Source: Bacillota bacterium (GTDB taxonomy: Bacteria > Bacillota > Clostridia > Peptostreptococcales > Anaerovoracaceae). Taken from it: a stretch of 64,000 nt of DNA. The position numbers and the translations under genes were made by a program. The notes beneath the pieces are model-generated. The model had not been told where the DNA came from, ran no database searches, and saw nothing but the letters and a program-made list of their open reading frames with translations. Location: NCBI GenBank assembly GCA_017432345.1, contig JAFRJI010000012.1, positions 62,001-126,000 of the forward strand. The letters run 5' to 3'. Of this stretch, positions 24,812 to 32,081 are shown in pieces (the first letter of the stretch is position 1; the number at the start of each line of letters is the position of its first letter).

Positions 24812-25742
24812 TATTCAACATTATACGATCCATGACGGTCCGGGCATCCGCACGGAACTGTTCATGAAGGGATGCGCGCTCCGCTGTCCATGGTGCAGCA
24901 ATCCGGAAGGACAATCCTCCCGGATCCAGCCGGGGGTCTATCAGAGCAAGTGCATTTCAGATAGCGTTTGCGGCCTCTGCAGGACGGTATGTCCGCAGGA
25001 GGGCGCATTGCTTTTTGCAGACGGAAAACTGACCGCCATCGACCGGGCGAAATGCACCGGCTGCATGGCCTGCGCGGATGCTTGTCCGGCCGACGCCATC
25101 AAGCCGTGGGGCAGAGAGATCTCCGTGGAAGAGGCGATGCGTGAGATCCGCCGGGACAAGGGTTACTATGACCGGTCCGGCGGCGGTGTCACCGTGTCCG
25201 GAGGCGAACCGCTGCAGCAGGCGGGCTTTGTGGAAGAGCTGCTCCGCGCATGTAAAGAGGAAGGTATCCACACCTGCTGCGAATCGACGCTGAACGTTCC
25301 GTGGGAAAAGGTGGAACAGATCCTCCCTTGGACAGACCTGTTCATTACGGACATCAAACACATGGACAGCGCGGTACACAAGGATTTTTCCGGCGGAGGG
25401 AACGAGCGGATCATCGAAAACCAGAAGAAGCTCGTCCGCACGGGAAAGGATATCATCGCACGCATTCCGGTGATCCCGGGGGTCAATGACGATGCGGCGA
25501 ACATCGAGGCAACGGCGGACTATATCCTAGAGGATCTTGAGGGAAAGGTCCGTACGCTGCAACTGCTCAGTTTCATGCGCCTCGGAGAAGAAAAATACCG
25601 GTCACTGGGAATGCCATACGGTATGGCAGACCTGAAGATCGACCGGCCGGAATTCCAGGCTCATGTTTCTGAGATCGCGGACTATTTCAACAGCCGCGGG
25701 ATCCACTGCCTGGTGGGAACGCGGGAAAAGGAAGAATCATGA
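24792..25742 (+). CDS. Glycyl radical enzyme activase (radical SAM)
   Basis: 316 residues beginning with a TTG codon (M-N-G-I-I-F-N-I-Q-H-Y). This is the canonical activase N-terminus, so TTG is accepted although the ribosome site is weak. The radical SAM motif Cys28-x3-Cys32-x2-Cys35 is followed by two ferredoxin-type cysteine clusters (about residues 54-70 and 84-98), and then VTVSGGEPLQQ. Two extra 4Fe-4S clusters are typical of activases for diol dehydratase, choline lyase and isethionate lyase types, not of the pyruvate formate-lyase activase. It installs the glycyl radical on the enzyme encoded immediately downstream (ATGA overlap). Confidence 0.9.
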   Translation: MNGIIFNIQHYTIHDGPGIRTELFMKGCALRCPWCSNPEGQSSRIQPGVYQSKCISDSVCGLCRTVCPQEGALLFADGKLTAIDRAKCTGCMACADACPADAIKPWGREISVEEAMREIRRDKGYYDRSGGGVTVSGGEPLQQAGFVEELLRACKEEGIHTCCESTLNVPWEKVEQILPWTDLFITDIKHMDSAVHKDFSGGGNERIIENQKKLVRTGKDIIARIPVIPGVNDDAANIEATADYILEDLEGKVRTLQLLSFMRLGEEKYRSLGMPYGMADLKIDRPEFQAHVSEIADYFNSRGIHCLVGTREKEES

Positions 25743-28264
25743 TAAATCAGACGGTACATACAAACGCACGCGGGCTGGAGCCTTTTGATCAGGTATACAG
25801 TCTGGGCTATGAAGTGGGACACGGCGACTGGTCCCCGTTTCCGCGGGTCAACCGGCTTCGCCAGACGTTCCTGGATCGGCCTTTCAATATCGATATCGAG
25901 CGGTTCCGCAACGTGACGGAAGCGTATCAGGTATATGAGAGAGAACCGGTGAAGCTTCGCTGTGCAAAGGCTTTCGAAAGCATCCTGATGAACGCAACGC
26001 TGTACATCTACGACGAGGACCTGATCCTGGGCGAGATCGCGGCGCCGGCCAAGGCCTCCCCGCAGTATCCGGAGTTTTCGGTGAACTGGATGCTCTACGA
26101 AGCGCTTTATGAGCCTTTTGAAGAACGGGAGCACGATCAGTTCTATTTCGTCAGCGAAGAGGACCGGCAGGAATTCATCGAGCTTTGCAAATGGTGGCAG
26201 GGCAAAGCGGTGGACGATCAGGTGGACGCGTATCTGGACGACGACCAGCTGAAGGGATCCCAGTCGGGGAAGAAGATCTTCCAGACGAACCTGTACCACT
26301 ACGGCGGCGTGGGTCATTACGTCATGAACTATGAGAAGATCCTGCGTGTGGGTTTTGCGGGAATGGCAGCAGAGGCAAAGGCCGGAATGGCGCGCCTCTC
26401 GAAGAAAGACCCGGACTACGCCGAGAAAAAAGTCTTTTATGAAGCGGTGATCATTTGCCATGAAGCCGCGATCAAATACATCCAGCGTTACGCGAAATTA
26501 GCCGAAGAAATGGCGGCGGACTGCACAGATCCTGCCCGGAAGCAGGAACTGGAGCAGATGGCGGCGAACTGTCGGCAGGTCGCGGGCGGCCCGGCCAAAA
26601 CGTTCTGGCAGGCGCTGCAGCTGTTCAATTTCGCGACCACGCTGACCCAGATCGAAAGCAACGGCCACTCCGTGTCCTACGGACGCATGGACCAGTGGCT
26701 GTATCCATATTATGAAGCGGACATGCAGAGCGGGGAGATCACGAAGGATTTTGCGCAGGAACTGTTGGAAGTCACCTACGTGAAGATGAACAACCCAACG
26801 AAGATCCGCGACGGCGGGACGGCGAAAGTCCGCCAGGGCAGGGGCTTTGGCGGCGAATGCCTGACCATCGGCGGCGTCGACCGGGATGGGAACGACGCCA
26901 CCAACGACCTGACCATGATGCTGCTGGATGCATCCGTGCACACGCGGATGATGTGTCCGTGGCTCTTGGTGCGCATGCACGAGAACACGCCGTATGAACT
27001 GAAGGTCAAGACGGTGGAATGCATCCGCGCCGGGTATGGCCATCCGAAGATCTTTAACGACGCGCCGACCATCGCCGCGCAGATGAGCAAAGGCATGCCG
27101 CTGGAGGAAGCGCGGGATTACGCCATCGTCGGCTGCGTGGAGCCGAATTCTCCGGGCAGGGAGTACGGTTGGCACGACGGTTCCTACATCAACACCGTCA
27201 AATTCATGGAGATGGTCCTCAACGGCGGACGCTGTCTGGACTGCGGTCCGCACTGCGCGCGCTGGGAGAAGTGCGGCGCCCTGGGCAAAGCCCTCGGACC
27301 GGATACCGGCAGCCTGGAAACCTATCAGAGTTTTGATGAAGTATTGGAGAGCGTGGACAAGCAGTTCGACTACTGGGTCGATCAGATGTGCAGCACGATG
27401 AATATCGTTGACCGCGCCCACAGAGACCGCAAGCCGTTGCCATACGCGTCCGCATTCTTTGACGGATGCCTGGAAGACGGCGTCGACGTGACGGCGGGCG
27501 GAACCGTGTACAACGGAATCGGCCCGCAGGCCTCGGGTCTGGCCACCTGCGCCGACTCGCTGGCAGTCATCAAGCAGCTCGTCTTTGACGAAAAGCGCTT
27601 CACGGGAGCGCAGCTTTTGCAGGCGGTCAAGGATAACTGGGAAGGCCACGAAATCCTGTACGCACTGGTCAACAGCTCGAAGGTGCACCACTTTGGAAAC
27701 GACGATGATTACGCTGATGAACTGTTCCGGTTCATGTTCGAGTGCTACTGCAGACACTTGTCTGGCCGGCCGACTATCCGCGGCGGCGAATTCACGCCGG
27801 GGGTCTACTCGGTCAGCGCCAACGTCGGCATGGGGCTCAACACCAACGCGTCTCTGGATGGACGCAAGGCGGGCGAGGCGATCTCCGACAATATGGGACC
27901 GGTCCACACGAGAGTCGGCTCCCATGATATCTGCGGTCCGATCGCGGTCGCGCACTCCGTCTCCAAAGTCGACCACTCGCTGGCCACCAACGGGACGCTG
28001 CTGAACATGAAGTTCCCGCAGGATGCCGTCGCCGGCGTCGAAGGCAGGGACAATCTGGTCAGCTTCATCGACGAGTACCTCTCCGGGGACCCGATGCACA
28101 TCCAGTTCAACATCATGAGCTCGGAGACCATGCGGGCCGCGCAGAAGCACCCGGAACATTATAAGGACATGCTGGTCCGTGTCGCAGGCTACAGCGCCTA
28201 CTTCGTGGAACTGGGCAAAGCCCTGCAGGAAGACCTGATCAACCGGACGGAGCTGTCGTTCTAG
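25739..28264 (+). CDS. Glycyl radical enzyme, diol dehydratase-like, substrate unassigned
   Basis: 841 residues. The C-terminal radical site is Gly817 in VRVAGYSAYF, and the thiyl cysteine is Cys466 with Glu468 in YAIVGCVEPN. Residues expected in 1,2-diol/glycerol dehydratases are also present: Asp480 fourteen after the cysteine (GWHD), His193 in GGVGHYV, and a serine in ESNGHSVSYGR (306-316). Isethionate lyase instead uses Gln/Arg near the His position according to published structures, so dehydration of a vicinal diol is more likely than C-S cleavage. No microcompartment signal or shell gene is seen. Translationally coupled to its activase. The TauABC-like importer upstream suggests a sulfonated diol such as dihydroxypropanesulfonate; this is inference. 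Confidence 0.85.
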   Translation: MINQTVHTNARGLEPFDQVYSLGYEVGHGDWSPFPRVNRLRQTFLDRPFNIDIERFRNVTEAYQVYEREPVKLRCAKAFESILMNATLYIYDEDLILGEIAAPAKASPQYPEFSVNWMLYEALYEPFEEREHDQFYFVSEEDRQEFIELCKWWQGKAVDDQVDAYLDDDQLKGSQSGKKIFQTNLYHYGGVGHYVMNYEKILRVGFAGMAAEAKAGMARLSKKDPDYAEKKVFYEAVIICHEAAIKYIQRYAKLAEEMAADCTDPARKQELEQMAANCRQVAGGPAKTFWQALQLFNFATTLTQIESNGHSVSYGRMDQWLYPYYEADMQSGEITKDFAQELLEVTYVKMNNPTKIRDGGTAKVRQGRGFGGECLTIGGVDRDGNDATNDLTMMLLDASVHTRMMCPWLLVRMHENTPYELKVKTVECIRAGYGHPKIFNDAPTIAAQMSKGMPLEEARDYAIVGCVEPNSPGREYGWHDGSYINTVKFMEMVLNGGRCLDCGPHCARWEKCGALGKALGPDTGSLETYQSFDEVLESVDKQFDYWVDQMCSTMNIVDRAHRDRKPLPYASAFFDGCLEDGVDVTAGGTVYNGIGPQASGLATCADSLAVIKQLVFDEKRFTGAQLLQAVKDNWEGHEILYALVNSSKVHHFGNDDDYADELFRFMFECYCRHLSGRPTIRGGEFTPGVYSVSANVGMGLNTNASLDGRKAGEAISDNMGPVHTRVGSHDICGPIAVAHSVSKVDHSLATNGTLLNMKFPQDAVAGVEGRDNLVSFIDEYLSGDPMHIQFNIMSSETMRAAQKHPEHYKDMLVRVAGYSAYFVELGKALQEDLINRTELSF

Positions 28265-28322
28265 CTGGTTTACGTGTGTTTCGTCTGCGCTCGCGCGTCG
28301 TAGCATCCGCAACGCTCGCTTG

Positions 28323-28364
28323 CCGCAACGCGGTGCGGGGCCTGTTTACCGCAGCGCGGTGCGG
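28323..28364. repeat. Two tandem 16-bp hairpin repeats
   Basis: CCGCAACGCGGTGCGG (28323-28338) and CCGCAGCGCGGTGCGG (28349-28364) differ by one base, lie 26 bp apart, and each can fold as a CCGCA/TGCGG hairpin. Located in the gap after the glycyl radical enzyme gene. Confidence 0.6.
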
Positions 28365-28380
28365 AGCTTTTGCATGATAA

Positions 28381-29289
28381 TCAAACGCGTGGCAAGACTC
28401 TGGTTTCCAGAGTCTTTTTTAATTGACCGGAACTGGTAAGATCGCACTCGAAGGTCGTAATGAGATTTTCGGCAGATACGGTTCCTGTTTCACGTAGCAC
28501 AAAAACCCGGTCTGAAGCGGTGCACCGATATAACGGATTGCTGGCGACGCCTTCATGTTCGTGATAGATGATTTTATTATCGCAAGTCAATGTCGAATAA
28601 TCGGGATAAATGATTACTGTTCCGGTTCTTGGATCAAAGCTGCGCCAAATAGATCCGCGCATATTCATCCAGCTCAGTTCCGGCGGCACATTCCAGAAAC
28701 ACATACCGGAAGAATAATGAAACAACCCTTTGCCGTTGCGAAATGCGGCAGTGTACTTCTCCAGTTCCGGAAGCAATGAAGAGAGATCCACTTCAAGCGC
28801 CATCTCGTAACGTGTAGGAATCCCCAGCAATTCATATTGGTTGAGAATTTCCCGTTCCGATTTGGATCTGGTTTTCACACCGGAGATGGATGCGTATTTT
28901 TTGTCCTCTGGACGGAACGGGTTCATAGGGTATTTATCATGAATCCATTTATACTGCATTGGTGTCAGTGTGATTCTGGAAATGTCCAAACCAGCCTTTG
29001 CGTATTTCGTCAAAAGGCGATCGAGCTCGCTCCGATCGCATCCTTTTAGTACAGGGATGTATAGCGACAGATACTTTTTTCGGGCAAGCAGATAGACTAG
29101 ATCCATATTGCGGTTGATATTTCGCTCCACTCCGCTCGAAGCGGTGTTGCTCGCAGGACCGCTGCTTCTAGCGACATCCTTCACGGGGGTATACTGGACG
29201 AAAGCGGTATATCTCGGCCCCTGTTTCAAGTAAAGCGTCCCTTCTGGAAGCCGCCGCAACTCGCGGCTCAGCACATAAAGTTTATCCAT
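28381..29289 (-). CDS. Orphan protein with PD-(D/E)XK nuclease-like motif pattern
   Basis: 302 residues, not a protein I can name. The middle (about 140-165) has the pattern TRSKSEREILNQYELLGIPTRYE, which resembles the start of Clostridia proteins with a restriction-endonuclease-like fold (SKSE..IA..L...GI.Y.YE). About 100 residues later IIYPDYSTLT...IIYHEHEG resembles their PDF....YWEH.G active-site part. The lysine-type residue of a standard PD-(D/E)XK core is not evident, so activity is uncertain. Start at 29289 follows GTAGGAGC; an open extension to 29325 lacks a ribosome site. Less GC-rich than its neighbours. Transcribed away from the 63-bp repeat array that lies just upstream. Confidence 0.6.
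   Translation of the reverse strand: MDKLYVLSRELRRLPEGTLYLKQGPRYTAFVQYTPVKDVARSSGPASNTASSGVERNINRNMDLVYLLARKKYLSLYIPVLKGCDRSELDRLLTKYAKAGLDISRITLTPMQYKWIHDKYPMNPFRPEDKKYASISGVKTRSKSEREILNQYELLGIPTRYEMALEVDLSSLLPELEKYTAAFRNGKGLFHYSSGMCFWNVPPELSWMNMRGSIWRSFDPRTGTVIIYPDYSTLTCDNKIIYHEHEGVASNPLYRCTASDRVFVLRETGTVSAENLITTFECDLTSSGQLKKTLETRVLPRV
28395..28420 (+). terminator. Rho-independent terminator of the glycyl radical operon
   Basis: Perfect stem AGACTCTGG/CCAGAGTCT with a TTT loop, followed by TTTTT on the plus strand. The hairpin lies inside the last codons of the convergent gene at 28381-29289. Confidence 0.92.
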
Positions 29290-29377
29290 ATTGATCGCAG
29301 CTCCTACAGTCGGTTGAATTACCAAATATTACCATTTATTTGTGTGCCTGTCAACTGATTTTTCTCCGCTGCCGATC

Positions 29378-29736
29378 GATGGTAACGAAAAACTTAGCAT
29401 ATGCAGGTTTCTCGTTATCACAAAGTCCTTGCACCTGATAAATGTTAACGAAACCGAGCTCTTTCGCGCATCTTTCGTTATCAAAAGGCTTTGCCCCTGA
29501 TTGATGTTAACGATAATTGGCGCTGGAAGAGAGCTTTCGTTATCATAAAGACATTGGCCATCCACAGGTGTTAACGAGAAATGAGTTAGTCGGGAGATTT
29601 TTCGTTAACACATGATTCTTGCCGCTCGGTAATGCTAACGATAATAGGAAATGCGGGGCATTTTTCGTTAACACAAAGCCCTTACGCTGGAAGAATGTTA
29701 ACGAAAGCTAGTTAACAAGGCGGTTTTTCGTTAACA
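29378..29736. repeat. Tandem array of twelve 9-bp motifs in alternating orientation, about 32 bp apart
   Basis: Forward motif TGTTAACGA (or one-base variants) starts at 29378, 29443, 29505, 29569, 29633 and 29696. Its reverse complement TCGTTAACA (or TCGTTATCA) starts at 29412, 29475, 29537, 29602, 29665 and 29728. Successive starts are 30-34 bp apart, average about 32, close to three helical turns, so the whole unit repeats about every 63 bp. Sequences between motifs vary. The array sits between the divergent genes at 29289 (minus) and purE (30087), upstream of the purE promoter. Spurious short open frames cross it. Confidence 0.9.
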
Positions 29737-29844
29737 ATGATTTTGCACTAGGAAAAAGAATAATCGCTCCCTGGATTGGAGACATAACTTGTAACGAATC
29801 AAACACCTTTTATAAATCCGAAAAAGAACTTTACTTTTCACCCT

Positions 29845-29874
29845 CAACTGTGTAGTATGGAAGTGTAATATAAT
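29845..29874 (+). promoter_or_regulatory. Promoter of the purine operon
   Basis: A perfect -10 TATAAT at 29869-29874 directly upstream of the riboswitch aptamer. The -35 region (CAACTG at 29845-29850, 18-base spacing) is a weak match. Confidence 0.55.
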
Positions 29875-29881
29875 ATCAGTA

Positions 29882-29948
29882 ACTAATATAAATTCAGTAT
29901 GATGGCCTGAACGTTTCTACCACGCGCCGAAAAAAAGTGACTATTAGT
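29882..29948 (+). ncRNA. Purine (guanine-type) riboswitch aptamer
   Basis: P1 arms ACTAATA (29882-29888) and TATTAGT (29942-29948) pair perfectly. P2 is TTCAG/CTGAA enclosing a TATGATGG loop. The junction GTTTCTACC (29913-29921) is identical to the family consensus. The J3/1 segment GACTAT carries a cytosine at the position that pairs with the ligand, which indicates guanine/hypoxanthine instead of adenine. P3 (CAC/GTG) is short. A terminator follows, so guanine should switch the operon off. Confidence 0.88.
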
Positions 29949-29994
29949 GAGAACAATGCGAAGATCTAGTATTTTTTGTTTTTTTGTAAATGAT

Positions 29995-30050
29995 GGCAGA
30001 AGAATCGACCATGAGTCTACTCATGAAGATTTCTCTGCCTTTTGTTATTT
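29995..30050 (+). terminator. Riboswitch-controlled terminator before purE
   Basis: GGCAGA (29995-30000) pairs with TCTGCC (30034-30039), with an inner perfect hairpin CATGAGT/ACTCATG, followed by TTTTGTTATTT. It lies between the guanine aptamer and the purE ribosome site, the position of an expression platform. Confidence 0.82.
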
Positions 30051-30086
30051 AAAAAGAAAAGTCAAGCGTAACAAGGAGAATCAAGC

Positions 30087-30569
30087 ATGAAAAAAGTCGG
30101 AATCGTAATGGGAAGCGACAGCGATATGCCGGTCGCGGAGAAGGCGATCCAGCGCCTCGACAAATACGGCATCCCGTATGAAGTACACATCTATTCAGCG
30201 CACCGGACTCCGGAAGCAGCCCGCGCGTTTTCTGCAAAGGCCGCCGAGAACGGATTCGGCGTGATCATCGCCCTGGCGGGCAAAGCCGCGCATCTGGCCG
30301 GCAGCCTGGCGGCGAACACCGTCATTCCGGTCATCGGCGTACCGGTGAAGTCCTCGACTCTGGACGGGCTGGACGCGCTGCTATCCACCGTGCAGATGCC
30401 ATCCGGGATCCCGGTCGCGACCGTTGCCATCGACGGGGCAGCCAACGCAGCGATCCTGGCCGCGCAGATCATCGCGCTCGGCGATGAGGAACTCGCGCAA
30501 AAGCTGAAGGACGAGAGAAAAGCCGCGGAAGCGGAAGTGTTGGCCAAAGACGCCAAGCTGAACGCGTAA
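30087..30569 (+). CDS. purE: N5-carboxyaminoimidazole ribonucleotide mutase
   Basis: 160 residues with the PurE signature GIVMGSDSDMPVAEKA and SAHRTPEAARAF. The segment ALAGKAAHLAGSLAANT and VQMPSGIPVATVAIDGAANAAILA fit class I PurE, which uses N5-CAIR made by PurK. No purK is in the window. The tail beyond residue 150 is a short charged helix. Start behind AAGGAGAATCAAGC. First gene of the purine operon, downstream of the riboswitch terminator. Confidence 0.93.
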   Translation: MKKVGIVMGSDSDMPVAEKAIQRLDKYGIPYEVHIYSAHRTPEAARAFSAKAAENGFGVIIALAGKAAHLAGSLAANTVIPVIGVPVKSSTLDGLDALLSTVQMPSGIPVATVAIDGAANAAILAAQIIALGDEELAQKLKDERKAAEAEVLAKDAKLNA

Positions 30570-30638
30570 GAGATGCGGCGCAGGCGCCGCGCACGGACCA
30601 AGTTAAACAATGCATTGCACATACGCAGGAGGAACAAA

Positions 30639-31322
30639 ATGGAGTTAGTTTACACAGGAAAGACAAAAAACGTATACGCACTGGACAACGGCAATTATCT
30701 GCTCAAGTTCAAGGATGATGTGACCGGTAAGGACGGCGTGTTCGATCCGGGCATGAACGAAGTCGGCTTGAGCATCGAAGGCGTCGGCGACGTCAATCTG
30801 AGAATGTCGATCTACTTTTTTGAGAAGATCAACGCGGCCGGGATCCTGACGCACTATGTCAGCGCCGACCTGGAGAACACGACGATGGAAGTCAAACCGG
30901 CGACCGTTTTCGGACATGGTCTGGAGGTCATTTGCCGTCACAAGGCGGTCGGGTCGTTCATCCGCAGATACGGCGAATACATCGAGGAAGGCGCGGACCT
31001 GCCGGCCTACGTCGAGACGACCTTCAAGAACGACGAAAAGGAAGACCCGCTCGTCACGAAGGACGGCCTGCTCGTACTGGGCATCATGACCGACGAACAG
31101 TACGAAGACCTGAAGGTCATGACACAGAAGATCACCCAGATCGTAGCGGATGACCTGCTCGAAAAGGGTCTCGTGCTGTATGACATCAAGTTCGAATTCG
31201 GATACGACGCAGACGGCAACGTCATGCTGATCGACGAAATCGCATCCGGCAACATGAGAGTATACAAGGACGGCGAGTACATCGAGCCGATGGAACTGTC
31301 CAAGCTGTTCTTTGCGGAATAA
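30639..31322 (+). CDS. purC: SAICAR synthase
   Basis: 227 residues of the ATP-grasp-like SAICAR synthetase family, starting [30 protein letters not shown]. Substrate-binding segments include [17 protein letters not shown] and the metal/ATP region [25 protein letters not shown]. It ligates aspartate to CAIR. The frame is open from 30573, but the ATG at 30639 follows CGCAGGAGGAACAAA. A GC-rich hairpin (GCGGCGC/GCGCCGC) lies in the 69-base gap after purE. Confidence 0.93.
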   Translation: MELVYTGKTKNVYALDNGNYLLKFKDDVTGKDGVFDPGMNEVGLSIEGVGDVNLRMSIYFFEKINAAGILTHYVSADLENTTMEVKPATVFGHGLEVICRHKAVGSFIRRYGEYIEEGADLPAYVETTFKNDEKEDPLVTKDGLLVLGIMTDEQYEDLKVMTQKITQIVADDLLEKGLVLYDIKFEFGYDADGNVMLIDEIASGNMRVYKDGEYIEPMELSKLFFAE

Positions 31323-31336
31323 AATGGAGAAATAAT

Positions 31337-31996
31337 ATGGATTACACAGATAAAACATGTCGGGAATTCGTGGAATGCGTCGCGATGAAGACACCGATTC
31401 CGGGTGGCGGATCTGTCGCCGCGCTGGTCGGTGCGCTGGGCGCGTCCCTGAGCACGATGGTAGCGTCCCTGACCCTCGGCAAGAAGAAATTCATCGCCGT
31501 GGAAGTGGAGATGGAAAAGAACATCGAAGAGATCTACAAGATCCAGAACGAGCTACTGTCGCTCGTCCAGAAGGACATCGACAACTTCGAACCGCTTTCC
31601 AAGCTTTACAAGAAAAAAGCATCCACGCCGGAAGAGAAAAAGATCCTCTCCGAACAGAAGCAAAACGCCCTGTACGAGGCCTGCCTCGTGCCGATGGAGA
31701 TCATTCAGAAATGCGGCCGCGCCATCGAACTGGCACAGGAATTCGCGACCAAAGGCAACAAAGTCGTCATCGCGGACTCCGGATCCAGCGCCGTTCTCTG
31801 CAAGGCGGCTATGCAGGCGGCCAGCTTCAACATCTACATCAACACCAACATGATGAAAGACAAGGATCTGGCAAAGAAGATCAACGGCGAGACCACCGCG
31901 CGAATCGTCTATTACGGCGCGCTGGCGGACGCGGTCTTCGGATACACGACCAATACGCTGATCAACACGGTCATCGAAACGGAAAACACGATCTAA
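31337..31996 (+). CDS. Cyclodeaminase/cyclohydrolase family protein (FchA-like) in the purine operon
   Basis: 219 residues of the same family as the product of 8836-9462, with the N-terminal signature KTPIPGGGSVAALVGALGASLSTMVASLTLGKK and a long helical body. Family members are formimino-THF cyclodeaminases or methenyl-THF cyclohydrolases (FchA). Because its neighbours need 10-formyl-THF (PurN, AICAR transformylase), the cyclohydrolase role is more likely here: hydrolysis of methenyl-THF to 10-formyl-THF. It lies 14 bases after purC with AATGGAGAAAT as ribosome site. The choice between the two activities cannot be made from sequence alone. Confidence 0.82.
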   Translation: MDYTDKTCREFVECVAMKTPIPGGGSVAALVGALGASLSTMVASLTLGKKKFIAVEVEMEKNIEEIYKIQNELLSLVQKDIDNFEPLSKLYKKKASTPEEKKILSEQKQNALYEACLVPMEIIQKCGRAIELAQEFATKGNKVVIADSGSSAVLCKAAMQAASFNIYINTNMMKDKDLAKKINGETTARIVYYGALADAVFGYTTNTLINTVIETENTI

Positions 31997-32081
31997 ACAG
32001 ATCGATCGGATCGACGATTATCGATAATACAAACGCACGCCGGCAGCAATGAATGCCGGCAGCACCAGAAAGGATACTAAT

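Noticed and set aside
25739-28264. Assignment as isethionate sulfite-lyase because of the sulfonate-type importer
   Set aside because: The active-site region carries His193 and Asp480 as in diol dehydratases rather than the Gln/Arg arrangement reported for isethionate lyase. The name was kept open.
29329-29565. Small minus-strand protein in the repeat array
   Set aside because: Translation of the TGTTAACGA array without ribosome site or protein-like composition.
29378-29736. CRISPR array
   Set aside because: The repeated element is only 9 bp, alternates in orientation, and the spacing of about 23 bp of variable DNA does not fit CRISPR repeat/spacer lengths. No cas-like gene is nearby.
31997-32081. 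Riboswitch or promoter between the fchA-like gene and purF
   Set aside because: Only a short duplicated GCCGGCAGCA and an AT-containing dyad are seen; no promoter boxes or T-tract. Regarded as an ordinary intra-operon gap.
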